Shown in pieces: positions 34,303-43,444 of a stretch of 64,000 nt of DNA; the first letter of the stretch is position 1, and each line of letters starts with the position of its first letter. Position numbers and translations under genes: made by a program. The DNA is from Shouchella oshimensis. GTDB taxonomy: Bacteria > Bacillota > Bacilli > Bacillales > Bacillaceae_D. The notes beneath the pieces were generated by a model. The model did no database searches. It was not told the DNA's origin and saw only the letters and a program-made list of their open reading frames with translations. The stretch lies in assembly GCF_002019765.1 (NCBI RefSeq), contig NZ_KV917380.1, forward strand, positions 486,707-550,706, written 5' to 3'.

Positions 34303-35139
34303 TTAGTTTTTAACAGCACCTTCTGTTAAACCAGCAATGAAATAGCGGCTAAATAAGAGAAAGACAATTAAGATAGGGACAGTAGCCATAAATGTGCCTG
34401 CCAAAATCATGGAATAATCGGTATAAAACACATCGTTTAATGTCCGTAAGGCAATTTGAATCGTGTGAACACTTTGGTCCTTTAATACGACAAGAGGCCA
34501 TAGAAAATCGTTCCACGTATTCATGAACGTAACAATCCCGAGTGTAGCAAGACCAGGTTTGACTGTTGGAAGAACAATGTTCCAATACGTGCGAAACGTA
34601 CTACATCCATCCATCCTTGCTGCTTCCAGGAGCTCATCAGGAATGGCAGATGAGATATATTGACGCATCCAAAACACACCGAACGCACTAACCATAGCAG
34701 GAACAATGACTGCTTGAAGGGTATCAATCCAGCCTAACTGACTAATGATCATAAAAGAAGGAATAAGCCCAAGTTGTGGTGGAATCATCATGGTAGCAAG
34801 TAAGAAAACGAACAGCATATTTTTGCCTTCAAAATTTAGTTTTGCAAATGCGAACCCAGCTAAGGAACAAAAAAACAACACAGACAACGTGACGGTCCCA
34901 GAGATAATAAAGGAATTAAACATCGAGCCAAAGAAATCGATTCGCTCAAATACGTTTCTAGCGTTTTCAACAAACTGTGTTCCTGGAATCATTGCAGGTG
35001 GAAATTGATTGACAGACGTCGTGGAGTTGGACCCAATGACGAACATCCAGTAGAACGGAAATAAAGATACGAGTGAACTCACAATGAGAAAAAGATACAA
35101 GAAGATCTTGGGTAGTTTCTTTTGACCAACTTCTTTCAT
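34303..35139 (-). CDS. CUT1 sugar ABC transporter permease (MalG-like)
   Basis: This 278-residue membrane subunit has six predicted helices and the EAA loop LEAARMDGCSTFRTYWNIVL. I chose the ATG at 35139 because it lies after GGGAG and clears the preceding permease by 22 bases; an upstream ATG at 35211 would overlap that gene by 50 bases and add a non-family extension. It pairs with the MalF-like subunit upstream. Confidence 0.88.
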   Translation of the reverse strand: MKEVGQKKLPKIFLYLFLIVSSLVSLFPFYWMFVIGSNSTTSVNQFPPAMIPGTQFVENARNVFERIDFFGSMFNSFIISGTVTLSVLFFCSLAGFAFAKLNFEGKNMLFVFLLATMMIPPQLGLIPSFMIISQLGWIDTLQAVIVPAMVSAFGVFWMRQYISSAIPDELLEAARMDGCSTFRTYWNIVLPTVKPGLATLGIVTFMNTWNDFLWPLVVLKDQSVHTIQIALRTLNDVFYTDYSMILAGTFMATVPILIVFLLFSRYFIAGLTEGAVKN

Positions 35140-35161
35140 TTCAAACGGTCTCCCTTCTTTT

Positions 35162-36094
35162 TTAGGTTGATTTAATTCGACGTGTAACGATGAGGTTAAT
35201 GAGTGAGACAATCATAATGATTAAAAACAGAACCCATGCAATGGCGGCTGCATAACCAAAGGAGAATCGTTCAAATGCTTCCTGGTAAAGGTATAGTGTC
35301 ATCGTTAAGCCCTGTGAATCGGAACCAACACCAAAGAGGAGTGGCTCAGTAAAGACTTGCATGCCTCCAATGGATGAAAGGAGTACAGTGAAAATAATGA
35401 TAGGGCGAATCATAGGAATGGTTATATAAAAGAACTGTTGAATTTTATTCGCACCATCGATTGTAGCGGCCTCATACAAGTCTTTCGAAATACTCTGAAG
35501 ACCAGCTAAATAAATAATGGTGTTATAGCCAACCCAGCGCCACATCACCATGGAGGAGATCGCCACATGCGTGCCGAAGTAAGAACCCTTCCAGTTAATA
35601 GGATCAAGACCAACTAAGCTAAGGAAGTAGTTGATGATTCCATACTGGGTACCAAATATAGCAGAGAAGACGATGGCTACGGCGACGATTGATGTTACGT
35701 TGGGCATGAAAATACTTAAGCGAAAGAAGCTTTTTCCTTTTAAAAACGCCTGATTCAAAATAAAGGCGAGCACTAAGGCGACAAATAGCTGAGGAATGGT
35801 GGACAGCGCCCATATGCTAAACGTGTTTCCAACTGCTTTCCAAAACAGAGGATCGTTTGTGAATAAACCGATGTAATTTGAGAAACCAATAAATTCTCTT
35901 TCACCAAGAATATTCCAACGGTGAAAAGACAAATAAGCAGTAAAAATAAGGGGGAACATCCCGAAAACACCAAACAAGAGAAAGAAAGGAGAAATGTAAA
36001 GGTAACCCGAAATACGATCTCTCGTCCGCTGATTGTATTTCTTCTGTTTTTTCTGTGGTGTAGGTGGGTATTGCTGGCGCACTTCTGTACTCAT
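35162..36094 (-). CDS. CUT1 sugar ABC transporter permease (MalF-like)
   Basis: This 310-residue membrane subunit has a basic cytoplasmic start (QKKQKKYNQRTRDR), six helices and the EAA loop YEAATIDGANKIQQFFYITI. AAGGGA is spaced well for the ATG at 36094 and abuts the ATG at 36103, so the former is used here. It lies between the binding lipoprotein gene and the MalG-like gene. Confidence 0.9.
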   Translation of the reverse strand: MSTEVRQQYPPTPQKKQKKYNQRTRDRISGYLYISPFFLLFGVFGMFPLIFTAYLSFHRWNILGEREFIGFSNYIGLFTNDPLFWKAVGNTFSIWALSTIPQLFVALVLAFILNQAFLKGKSFFRLSIFMPNVTSIVAVAIVFSAIFGTQYGIINYFLSLVGLDPINWKGSYFGTHVAISSMVMWRWVGYNTIIYLAGLQSISKDLYEAATIDGANKIQQFFYITIPMIRPIIIFTVLLSSIGGMQVFTEPLLFGVGSDSQGLTMTLYLYQEAFERFSFGYAAAIAWVLFLIIMIVSLINLIVTRRIKST

Positions 36095-36128
36095 AAAGTC
36101 CATCCCTTCTGATGAATGTTCATAAGAA

Positions 36129-36152
36129 ACAGCGTAAGATGACCTACGCTGT
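36129..36152 (-). terminator. hairpin between binding-protein gene and permease genes
   Basis: ACAGCGTA and TACGCTGT form an 8-bp stem just after the lipoprotein stop on the minus strand, followed by TTCTT. It is probably a partial terminator or 3' stabiliser that raises receptor level over permease level. Confidence 0.6.
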
Positions 36153-36164
36153 CTCCACTGTTAC

Positions 36165-37427
36165 CTAACGCGACGTTTGACGATTCACTTCTTGAATGGC
36201 ATTGTCCCATGCTGCTTCAGGTTCTGCTACACCATCGGCTACAGTACCCAGAGCATCTTGCATGATTGTGTTTATTGGGGCGGTATCTGGAGCCCGGTAT
36301 ACATCTTTAACGAGTGTAGCGGCCTCTGCAAAAATAGCACCAATATCATCACGAATAAAGAAACCGTCATCGAGTTCTTTCACAGCTGGTTCGTCATAAA
36401 TCCCAGGAGTGGAAGGGAAGTTCCCGTTTACTTCAAAAATATCGAGTTGATTATCTGGTGACATGAGCCAAGTAATAAAGTCATAGGCTTCTTCCGGATG
36501 ATCGCTTTGAGATGGAATCGTTAAGAAAGAACCACCCCAATTCCCTGAGCCTTCAGGCATTAAGGCGATATCCCATAAACCGGCTGTATCAGGTGCATCG
36601 TTTTTAATATTTTGCAGCATCCAAGGTGGAAGGAAGACCGTCGCAAAATCGCCATTTGCAATGGCTGCACCCCATTCAGGTGTCTGCCGTTCAATATTGG
36701 CTTGAATGTCCATCGCTTCAATCGACTTATCCCACGCTTTTAAAATTTGAGGGCTATCATCAATGATTAAGGTGCCGTCTGTTTCAAAATATTGTTTATC
36801 CCCTTGCTCACGAATCGCAGAATACATATCTGCTACATCGCTAAACATAAAGCTCCCTGTCTCTTCTTTTAACTGCTTACCAGCTTGAATGTAATCGTCC
36901 CATGTACCCATCGCTTCAGCAACGTCATCAGGATCTGTAGGTAAGCCTGCTTCCTCGAATAAATCGACGCGATAGGCCATGGCCATTGGACCAATATCGG
37001 TAGGGATGCCGATAACGGAACCGTCATCAGAAGAGGCTTGGTTCCATTTCCAGTCGAGATAGTCGCCTTCTAAATCGGCAGCCCCATAGTCGGATAGATC
37101 GTAGAACAAGTGACTGCTTTCTTTAATACGCTCAAGATACCCTTCATCAACACCAGAAATGTCCGGAGCACCAGAACCAGCAGCAAGTGCGGTAATAAGG
37201 TTCTGATGGGCATCAGCGTACTCAGCCTCTTGAATATTAATGTTGATTCCTGGGTTTTCGTCTTCATATTGGGCAGCTTTTTCTGCAAAACCCATCCCAG
37301 GCCAAAGCCACATTGTTAATGTAATGTCTCCTCCAGTCGACTCACTTGAACTAGAGCCGGAAGAACAAGCTGCCACCAAACCGATACTTCCAACGGCTAC
37401 CAAAGATTTAAGTACAGAACGAACCAT
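36165..37427 (-). CDS. CUT1 sugar ABC transporter substrate-binding lipoprotein
   Basis: This 420-residue receptor has the lipobox VAAC (Cys21), a serine-rich linker and the family 1 extracellular binding-protein fold (TLTMWLWPGMGFAEKAAQYE, then GNWGGSFLTIPSQSDHPEEA). A GGAGGGG ribosome site precedes the ATG. It is the first gene of the operon with two permeases and the GH42-like enzyme. The ligand is presumably the oligosaccharide that this enzyme cleaves. Confidence 0.92.
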   Translation of the reverse strand: MVRSVLKSLVAVGSIGLVAACSSGSSSSESTGGDITLTMWLWPGMGFAEKAAQYEDENPGININIQEAEYADAHQNLITALAAGSGAPDISGVDEGYLERIKESSHLFYDLSDYGAADLEGDYLDWKWNQASSDDGSVIGIPTDIGPMAMAYRVDLFEEAGLPTDPDDVAEAMGTWDDYIQAGKQLKEETGSFMFSDVADMYSAIREQGDKQYFETDGTLIIDDSPQILKAWDKSIEAMDIQANIERQTPEWGAAIANGDFATVFLPPWMLQNIKNDAPDTAGLWDIALMPEGSGNWGGSFLTIPSQSDHPEEAYDFITWLMSPDNQLDIFEVNGNFPSTPGIYDEPAVKELDDGFFIRDDIGAIFAEAATLVKDVYRAPDTAPINTIMQDALGTVADGVAEPEAAWDNAIQEVNRQTSR

Positions 37428-37442
37428 ATAAACCCCTCCAGA

Positions 37443-37478
37443 TTATTGTTATCTTTGTTAGTTTATTTTGTTATTGTT
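37443..37478. promoter_or_regulatory. TAACAAA direct repeats, candidate LacI-family operator of the GH42 operon
   Basis: Read on the minus strand, this stretch has repeated ATAACAAAAT, ACTAACAAAG and ATAACAATAA elements just before the lipoprotein gene. The same ACTAACAAA element occurs in the promoter of the adjacent LacI-family gene, so a common regulator site is likely. Confidence 0.5.
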
Positions 37479-37504
37479 GTTAAACATATCACTTCCTAAT
37501 CAAT

Positions 37505-37520
37505 ATGTAAACGCTTTATT
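37505..37520. promoter_or_regulatory. near-cre site upstream of the GH42 operon
   Basis: ATGTAAACGCTTTATT matches the cre consensus except at the fourteenth position (A for C). It lies about 80 bases before the lipoprotein start. Confidence 0.45.
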
Positions 37521-37532
37521 TCTAACTATTAA

Positions 37533-37563
37533 AAAAACGATAAGACAAGGCTTATCGTTTTTT
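37533..37563. terminator. bidirectional terminator at the LacI gene end
   Basis: AAAAACGATAAG and CTTATCGTTTTT form a 12-bp perfect stem. The LacI stop codon lies in the stem, and a T run follows in both orientations. Confidence 0.9.
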
Positions 37564-38598
37564 CGGTGCATCTATTGATTCGTTAAAAGTGATATCTCCG
37601 ACTATCAAGATTTTTTCAGATGGGTAATCTCTATTTTTAGCACGCCAGACAAGGCGATCAACAGCGCGTCGACCCATCACTTGTTTCAAGACTTGAACTG
37701 TGGTGAGTGCAGGGGATAAATGTTTATCCTCTTCGAGAGAGTCAAAGCCGGTAACGGAAATATCTGTTGGACATGCCAACCCGTTCTGTTCTAATAAAAC
37801 AATCATGCGTCTTGCGATGTGGTCGTTTGCGCATACGAAAGCAGTAGGGAAGTCAGTTGAATGAATTCTGAGTTCTTCAAAGTGTTGTTGGAGATTTGCT
37901 TCCATATTATCGTCGTAAGGGATGGTTAGAATTTTCTGGTTGCCTTGTGTAAGCGGGATATCTGCTTTTTCTAGTGAGTTACGAAAACCGATCCAACGCT
38001 CGTAAAAACTTTGGGAATAATGGATATTCCCTACAAACAGTAACTGTTTATGTCCTAGACCAATTAAGTGATCGGTCATCCGTTCAATGCCGCCGAGATT
38101 ATCCATAAAGATGCTGTCGGCACGAATGATTCTAGCTTCGTGATCTAGAGTAACTATAGGTAGGTTGTAAGTGGATAACGCAAGTAAAGTTTGCTCGTCT
38201 ACTGTTCCGACTGTAATGATGCCGATTAAATTTGGGACATCCACTTTTTTCGATAAATCCATTTCGCTTGTAATGACAATCATTCCAGCTTTCTTACTTT
38301 GAATATGAAGGGATATGCCTTGGAATACAGCGCCCCAATATGTGTAAGAGATGCTTTGGTATTCATAGTTTGGCAGCACAACTAGAATATAACCATTTTC
38401 AATTTCCGTCTCTAATGGTAGACTTGGACCTTCTGAGGGGCCATCTTTAGAATAGCCGAGTTGTTTCGCGGTGAATAAAATTTTCTGTCTAGTCGCCTCG
38501 CTTACACCAAGCTTATTATTTAATGTTTTTGATACTACGTATTTAGACACACCTACAGTATCGGCAATGACCTGCATTGTAACTTTCCGTTGACTCAT
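37552..38598 (-). CDS. LacI-family transcriptional regulator
   Basis: This 348-residue repressor has the N-terminal LacI helix-turn-helix and hinge (VTMQVIADTVGVSKYVVSKT) and a periplasmic-binding-like sensing domain (LIGLGHKQLLFVGN, TAFVCANDHIARRM, DISVTGFDSLEEDKHLSPAL). It lies directly upstream of, and in the same direction as, the GH42 importer operon, with its own terminator between, so it is probably its repressor. GGCGGTG precedes the start. In place of a canonical palindrome, direct repeats are shared by the two promoters. Confidence 0.93.
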   Translation of the reverse strand: MSQRKVTMQVIADTVGVSKYVVSKTLNNKLGVSEATRQKILFTAKQLGYSKDGPSEGPSLPLETEIENGYILVVLPNYEYQSISYTYWGAVFQGISLHIQSKKAGMIVITSEMDLSKKVDVPNLIGIITVGTVDEQTLLALSTYNLPIVTLDHEARIIRADSIFMDNLGGIERMTDHLIGLGHKQLLFVGNIHYSQSFYERWIGFRNSLEKADIPLTQGNQKILTIPYDDNMEANLQQHFEELRIHSTDFPTAFVCANDHIARRMIVLLEQNGLACPTDISVTGFDSLEEDKHLSPALTTVQVLKQVMGRRAVDRLVWRAKNRDYPSEKILIVGDITFNESIDAPKKR

Positions 38599-38621
38599 AT
38601 TTACACCGCCTGAACCTGTCT

Positions 38622-38664
38622 GATTTTGTTAGTTATGTTAGTATTATATCAAATTTTGTTAGCT
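38622..38664 (-). promoter_or_regulatory. LacI-gene promoter with ACTAACAAA repeats
   Basis: On the minus strand there are three CTAACA-type elements (CTAACAAAAT, ACTAACATAA, ACTAACAAAAT) around TATAAT, a good -10 box. Overlap with the -10 box suits autorepression. No convincing -35 box is seen. Confidence 0.5.
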
Positions 38665-38735
38665 GTTCATATGTAGGAATGGAGAACGAAAGGTTGAGTC
38701 ATTTGTTTCAAAATGGGGGTAAAAAGGCAGAAAAG

Positions 38736-38772
38736 AACCACCCCGAATCGATTGCCCTATCGAAGGGTGGTT
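38736..38772. other. stem-loop in the LacI-PadR intergenic region
   Basis: AACCACCC and GGGTGGTT form an 8-bp stem with a second inner stem TCGAT/ATCGA. No gene ends here and no real T tract follows. The rest of the 530-base gap (38665-39019) holds no ORF that I can support, so this may be a relic terminator or a small RNA element. Confidence 0.4.
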
Positions 38773-39019
38773 ACGCTCATTGGGACAATCAGATGCCTGT
38801 AGATCCGATTCTACCAATCTCTTTATAGATAAACTAGTTCTTTCGATAGACGCAACTTAGTTAGAAGATAGCAGAGTTAATCGGTTTAAGCAAGCATTTG
38901 CATAAAGAGAAAAAAGGGAATAGAAGGAGTAACTGCGATTTTGCGAGAGTGAAAAACAAAAGAACGATAACTCTTTAATCATTTCTTATATCGTAAAAGG
39001 TAAAAAACCAAACTTCTCC

Positions 39020-39114
39020 TTGCATATGTTGATCCGCTCATATAAGATAAAGACAGCTACTTGGTAATACCGGGTAGCTACTAAAATCATTACTACTTGG
39101 TTATACCATGTAGT
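39020..39114 (+). promoter_or_regulatory. PadR promoter with two operator dyads
   Basis: TTGCAT, 17 bases and TAAGAT make a vegetative promoter. Two dyads follow, at 39055-39079 (AGCTAC...GTAGCT around GGTAATACC) and at 39092-39114 (ACTAC...GTAGT around TTGGTTATACCA). Their centres are 36 bases apart. Position at and just after the expected transcription start fits autorepression by the PadR protein. Confidence 0.65.
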
Positions 39115-39128
39115 TAGTAGGTGACTTG

Positions 39129-39458
39129 ATGTCAAGAACACAAATTCTAAAAGGAATCTTAGACGCGTGTGTAATGACGATTATTAAAGAAGATGAGGTT
39201 TATGGCTACGAATTAGCAGTGAGGTTACAAGCAGTGGGGCTACCTGAAATTAGCGATGGGACCATTTATCCTGTGCTGCTTCGTCTACAGAAGAAAGGCT
39301 TTATCTTTAGTGAATTAAAAGATTCCCCATCAGGACCAAAAAGAAAGTATTACTACTTAACGAAGGAGGGGGAAGAGGAATTGAACAGTATTATTCAACA
39401 ATGGAACACGATTGTTACCCCTGTGAACGAGCTTCTTGGAAGGAAGGATGAAACATGA
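39129..39458 (+). CDS. PadR-family transcriptional regulator
   Basis: This 109-residue winged-helix repressor shows the PadR pattern: ILKGILDACVMTIIKEDEVY, YELAVRLQ, ISDGTIYPVLLRLQKKGF and GPKRKYYYLTKEGEEEL. AGGTGA precedes the ATG at 39129. Its stop overlaps the next start by ATGA, the common PadR arrangement with a membrane partner. Confidence 0.94.
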   Translation: MSRTQILKGILDACVMTIIKEDEVYGYELAVRLQAVGLPEISDGTIYPVLLRLQKKGFIFSELKDSPSGPKRKYYYLTKEGEEELNSIIQQWNTIVTPVNELLGRKDET

Positions 39459-40141
39459 CGTATACAGAAGAATTAATTAAACTGAACAACGAAAAGCGAG
39501 AAGCGTTGTCTGAAAGGAATCAACAGGTTTATGAAGATTTCCTCTTGTATTTTCGAACGGATTTAAGAATAGCTGAACAGCAAGCAGAGGAATTGTTAAT
39601 GGATATATTAGATCATTTACTAGAAGCGGAGAAAGAAGGAAAGACCGCTTCTGATCTATTTGGTGAAAATCCGAAAGCCTATGCAGAAGAACTCATTGCT
39701 CATTTACCGCGTGAGAAAAAGAAGCATCAGCTAGCGGTGGTCGCTGATGCCTTCTTCAGTACACTTGCCTTTATCTTAATCATACAGGCTGCGGCGAATG
39801 GCCTCTTGCCACTCTTTTTTGACTACAATCAGGCGATTTCAGTTGGAAATGCACTTGTCATTGCCATCTATGTAGGGTTCTCGATTCCTTTGGCAATTAG
39901 TATGGTGTTTGGTTTCGTTCGACAGTCTTTATTTAAACCAGACCAGAAGAAAAGCGATACATGGATGATCCTAAAAGGTGGCTTATATGGCATGGTTTGG
40001 TTTGTCCCGCTGTTTTTGTTTTATACATTTGTTCCGAGTTTCGGGCCTGAGCTCTCTTTAGACTGGTGGATTTATGTCGTAGTCGGTGGTCTCTTGTACC
40101 TTATTCTAAAATTCATAAAAGGCTGGGACAAAAGTAGATAG
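39455..40141 (+). CDS. HAAS/DUF1129-like membrane protein, PadR partner
   Basis: This 228-residue protein has a cytoplasmic helical N-terminus (about 1-95, including EELLMDILDHLLEAEKEGKT, typical of HAAS domains) and four membrane helices (near 98-118, 125-150, 170-188 and 200-218). It is translationally coupled to the PadR gene. Its last codons (GWDKSR and stop) lie inside the MITE-like repeat copy 2, so the original C-terminus has been replaced or trimmed. Function is unknown; the pairing suggests membrane-stress sensing. Confidence 0.8.
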   Translation: MTYTEELIKLNNEKREALSERNQQVYEDFLLYFRTDLRIAEQQAEELLMDILDHLLEAEKEGKTASDLFGENPKAYAEELIAHLPREKKKHQLAVVADAFFSTLAFILIIQAAANGLLPLFFDYNQAISVGNALVIAIYVGFSIPLAISMVFGFVRQSLFKPDQKKSDTWMILKGGLYGMVWFVPLFLFYTFVPSFGPELSLDWWIYVVVGGLLYLILKFIKGWDKSR

Positions 40142-40393
40142 ACAGACCAAAATGACGAACATTCCTGAAAATAGGAACGTTCGTCGTTTTTTTTATATGA
40201 AAATGAGCGGAAGGAGAATCCGAAGACTCCTGGGGGATCAGCACGTGTCTGAAGACTCTGGAGTGGTGGTTTTCCACGGAGGAGGCTGAGGCCGTGTCCC
40301 CGGAAAGCGAAGGATTCTCCTGTAGCCGTGCTACTCAGCATATTTTAGACTATTCGTCTTTTCAACTACTACTTTTCGTTATGTCCCAGCCTC
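40119..40393 (-). mobile_element. MITE-like repeat, copy 2 (275 bp, inverted)
   Basis: This copy has the same length as copy 1 and lies in the opposite orientation. It starts AAGGCTGGGACA and ends TGTCCCAGCCTC, with the GACGAAC hairpin near the left end. The left terminal repeat overlaps the last codons of the HAAS gene, and the right end lies 10 bases from the beta-xylosidase stop codon. It has no coding content. Confidence 0.85.
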
Positions 40394-40403
40394 TTCCACT
40401 TTA

Positions 40404-42011
40404 TTAGTCGAGTGGCTCATAAGTGAAGTAATCAAAGTCAGCTGGAAGACTCTCGCCTGATGTATCTTGGCATTGCATTCCGACAAAAGCGCCAGTGAAA
40501 AAGCCTCCCCCACGAACATAATCGTCCGATAGTTTATAAGAATCAAAGAGTATGTCTAGTTTCTTCCAATGAACACCATCGAACGAGTAAGAATAAGCAT
40601 AGGTTTCGGTTTCGACAGTAACACGTAAATAGACATCTTCCACTTCATTTGGGATGGGGATCTCTTGATTCCTTAATGGTTGTGAAAATGAAAAATTATC
40701 GCAGGCTGTAAGTGCAAGCACTCTGCCTTTTTCTTCATGGTAGGTCACTTGCAGAGCGGTCCAATTCTCTGTGTTGTAATAGTTTACAAGTCCGGCAGCT
40801 TGTTGAAAGGTGTCTGGCTGAAAACGGACTTTTGTTTCAGCTCTAAAGTGGAAATGTTGCCATCTTCTTGCTACAAATGCTTGTGTGAATTTTGATGTTA
40901 ACGATTCTTTTCCATACAGACGCAAGTGTCCAGGACGATCTTGCAGAGAAAGACACTTTTGGTCTAGAGGGATGCGTAACGTTTGGTAATTCATAGGTAA
41001 CGTATCCTTGTCAAAATGATCGGTTTGGTCTTCTTGTTCAAACGGGTATTCCGTCATAGCAGGTCCTTCAATCTGAAGGGAGGGCTCATGTCCCCCGACC
41101 AGATAAGGCCAATCGTTTTTCCATTCTAGGCGTTGAATCGCTGTTTCTCTTCCTAGCGGGCAATAGCCTCTCGGTGCCAGTAAGGGTTGACCATTCCTAG
41201 GTAATGGTCGGCCAGTAAGGTGAACAAGAAACCATTCGTCCGTATGGGTGTGGACGATGGACGCATGGCCAGCTTTTTGAAGCTTGTTTTTAGGATATGG
41301 ATACGACGTCAGTAATGGATTTTCTGGGTGCACTTCATAAGGACCCCATAAATCTTTTGACCGAGCGATCGTTGCCTGATGTTCGAAACGCGTCCCACCT
41401 TCTGCCGTTAACAAATAGTAATAGCCATTAATGAAATAAAGATGAGGAGCTTCTGTTAGTTTTATGTCCGTTCCTTTAAAAATAACGTCTTTTTTTCCGA
41501 CTAATTTCTGTTTTACTGGATCATATTCTTGTAGAACAATGCCGTAGAAAGAATGATTGGGTATACGGTGATCCCATACCATGTTAACGAAATATTTTCT
41601 ACCGTCTTCATGATGGAACAGCGATGGATCAAAGCCAGAACTGTTTAAGTGAATGGGATCAGACCAATCACCATCGATTGTATCGCACGTAACGAGGTAA
41701 TTATGGCAATCCTTCCATTGTCCTGCTACAACCTTTACATCTGTGAAAATGAGCCAAAATGTCCCATCAGAATAGGACAAGGCAGGGGCCCATACACCGC
41801 CTGAATCAGGATTTCCAATCATATTTAGCTGGGATAATCGATTAAGGGGTCTTGAAACAAGCTTCCAGTTTTTTAAGTCCCTTGAATGATAAATGCCCAC
41901 ACCTGGGAACCATTCAAAAGTCGAGACGGCAATATAGTAATCATCTCCAGCTCGACAAATACTAGGGTCAGGATTAAATCCAGTTAAAATAGGGTTTTGA
42001 ATCGTTGTCAT
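40404..42011 (-). CDS. xynB: beta-xylosidase, GH43
   Basis: This 535-residue intracellular enzyme releases xylose from xylo-oligosaccharides. It closely follows B. subtilis Xyn[21 protein letters not shown] with the catalytic base Asp, [51 protein letters not shown] with the catalytic acid Glu, [12 protein letters not shown], and the C-terminal beta-sandwich ending [26 protein letters not shown] is spaced for the ATG at 42011, not for the ATG 9 bases upstream. A perfect cre box lies upstream. No signal peptide is seen. Confidence 0.96.
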   Translation of the reverse strand: MTTIQNPILTGFNPDPSICRAGDDYYIAVSTFEWFPGVGIYHSRDLKNWKLVSRPLNRLSQLNMIGNPDSGGVWAPALSYSDGTFWLIFTDVKVVAGQWKDCHNYLVTCDTIDGDWSDPIHLNSSGFDPSLFHHEDGRKYFVNMVWDHRIPNHSFYGIVLQEYDPVKQKLVGKKDVIFKGTDIKLTEAPHLYFINGYYYLLTAEGGTRFEHQATIARSKDLWGPYEVHPENPLLTSYPYPKNKLQKAGHASIVHTHTDEWFLVHLTGRPLPRNGQPLLAPRGYCPLGRETAIQRLEWKNDWPYLVGGHEPSLQIEGPAMTEYPFEQEDQTDHFDKDTLPMNYQTLRIPLDQKCLSLQDRPGHLRLYGKESLTSKFTQAFVARRWQHFHFRAETKVRFQPDTFQQAAGLVNYYNTENWTALQVTYHEEKGRVLALTACDNFSFSQPLRNQEIPIPNEVEDVYLRVTVETETYAYSYSFDGVHWKKLDILFDSYKLSDDYVRGGGFFTGAFVGMQCQDTSGESLPADFDYFTYEPLD

Positions 42012-42038
42012 AGCGATCATGCCACCTTTTCATAATAG

Positions 42039-42054
42039 TTGTAAGCGCTAACAA
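42039..42054. promoter_or_regulatory. cre site (CcpA binding) before xynB
   Basis: TTGTAAGCGCTAACAA fits every defined position of the cre consensus and is nearly palindromic. It lies 28 bases upstream of the xynB start, so binding would block the transcript. Confidence 0.85.
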
Positions 42055-42170
42055 TACGGGTAACAGGAATGAACCAGCTCTATGCATTGCTGCATGAACA
42101 AGTTATACTCCTTCTGTTTTCATAGCAAAAAACGATCCATCACCTCCATCCGTTATGTTAGATAAACGAA

Positions 42171-43352
42171 TTAGTTGTGTTCTAGAAAATGTTTAATAAA
42201 ATGTTCACTGGAAAAAGCAGCAACACCTAGCGCAGCTGAACGCTTCTCTAATTTAGAAAATTGTAGCTGGGTAGCTGATGATTGATTAGAGAGAGACGAT
42301 TGTTCGAGATGATTCTGAATGTCATCTGAAAGCCATTTGTGCAAAACAGCTAAACGGTTCCCAATAATGATTTGCTCTGGATTAAAGACATTAATGATGG
42401 TATTAATACCGATAGCCAAATTCTTTCCAATGAGTTGGATAAGCTCAATTGTTTGTTGATCCCCTTTTTCAGCTAGTTGGACAATAGTCTCAAGTGAGAG
42501 TGGTTTTTTGTTAAGAGGGGTGAGTCCCGCTTCTTTTCCTTTACGTACTAACGCTTTTTCGGAAGCGAATAGTTCCCAGCATCCTTTATTGCCACAGGTA
42601 CAAATCGGCCCATCTTTATCAATGGTCATATGTCCAAGCTCACCAGAAAGCCCATGTTGTCCTAAATAAAGCTGATTATTTAAGATGAGCCCTACGCCAA
42701 TCCCGATGCCTACACTGATATAAATAACATCTCGATGCTCTTGTCCAGCACCAAATCGTTTCTCTCCATAAGCACCGGCGTTAGCTTCATTATGAATCGT
42801 AACAGGTATGTTGTACTTCTCTTCAATGAGTTTACTAATTGTGACGTTTTTCCAATTCAGGTTTGGAGCAAGTAAGATCTCACCGTCTTTGTTTATCATG
42901 CCTGGGACACCAATCCCAATCCCAATAACCCCGTACGGACTTTTAGGCGTAACAGAGAGTAACTCATCAATTAAAGAGAAAAGGACTTGTGTTGCCGTTG
43001 GAAATGGGAACTCGTCAATATCAATTTGCTTTTCATAAACAATTGTTCCTTGTAGGTCCGTTAGAATGGCAAGTATGTAGTTTACGCCAATATCAATCCC
43101 GATAGAGTAGCCTGCTTCTTGATTAAACAAGAGCATAACGGGTTTACGACCGCCATTTGATAAACCCGGACCTAGTTCAAGTATGAGTTCATGATCAAGG
43201 AGTTCACTCACGGACGATGAGACGGTTCCTTTATTAAGGCCGGTTTGATTTGCAATATCAGCCCTTGAAATCGGGGAAGATTCCTTAATGAGTTGCAAAA
43301 TAATGGATTTGTTTCGTTGTTTCACCACATGCTGGTTGTACGTCTTAATCAA
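42171..43352 (-). CDS. xylR: xylose-responsive ROK repressor
   Basis: This 393-residue repressor matches XylR of B. subtilis along its length: SPISRADIANQTGLNKGTVS in the helix-turn-helix, GGRKPVMLLFNQEAGYSIGI, NEANAGAYGEKRFGA and HMTIDKDGPICTCGNKGCWE. The TTG at 43352, 8 bases after AAGGGA, gives the family N-terminus (MIKTYNQHVVKQ); an ATG at 43421 would add 23 non-family residues. It is divergent from the xylose operon and would release the shared operator when xylose is present. Confidence 0.95.
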   Translation of the reverse strand: MIKTYNQHVVKQRNKSIILQLIKESSPISRADIANQTGLNKGTVSSSVSELLDHELILELGPGLSNGGRKPVMLLFNQEAGYSIGIDIGVNYILAILTDLQGTIVYEKQIDIDEFPFPTATQVLFSLIDELLSVTPKSPYGVIGIGIGVPGMINKDGEILLAPNLNWKNVTISKLIEEKYNIPVTIHNEANAGAYGEKRFGAGQEHRDVIYISVGIGIGVGLILNNQLYLGQHGLSGELGHMTIDKDGPICTCGNKGCWELFASEKALVRKGKEAGLTPLNKKPLSLETIVQLAEKGDQQTIELIQLIGKNLAIGINTIINVFNPEQIIIGNRLAVLHKWLSDDIQNHLEQSSLSNQSSATQLQFSKLEKRSAALGVAAFSSEHFIKHFLEHN

Positions 43353-43444
43353 AAAATCAATCCCTTCAAGATATCGTGTACTATTAGGTACACTATAAAG
43401 TACTGAAACAGGAAACGCCATTCATTAGGATACTTTGTTTACTC

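Noticed and set aside
42158-42174. TAGATAAAC half-site near the xylR stop, and a second half-site at 38826-38836, as XylR operators
   Set aside because: Only one arm of the XylR dyad is present at each; no inverted partner is found at the right spacing.
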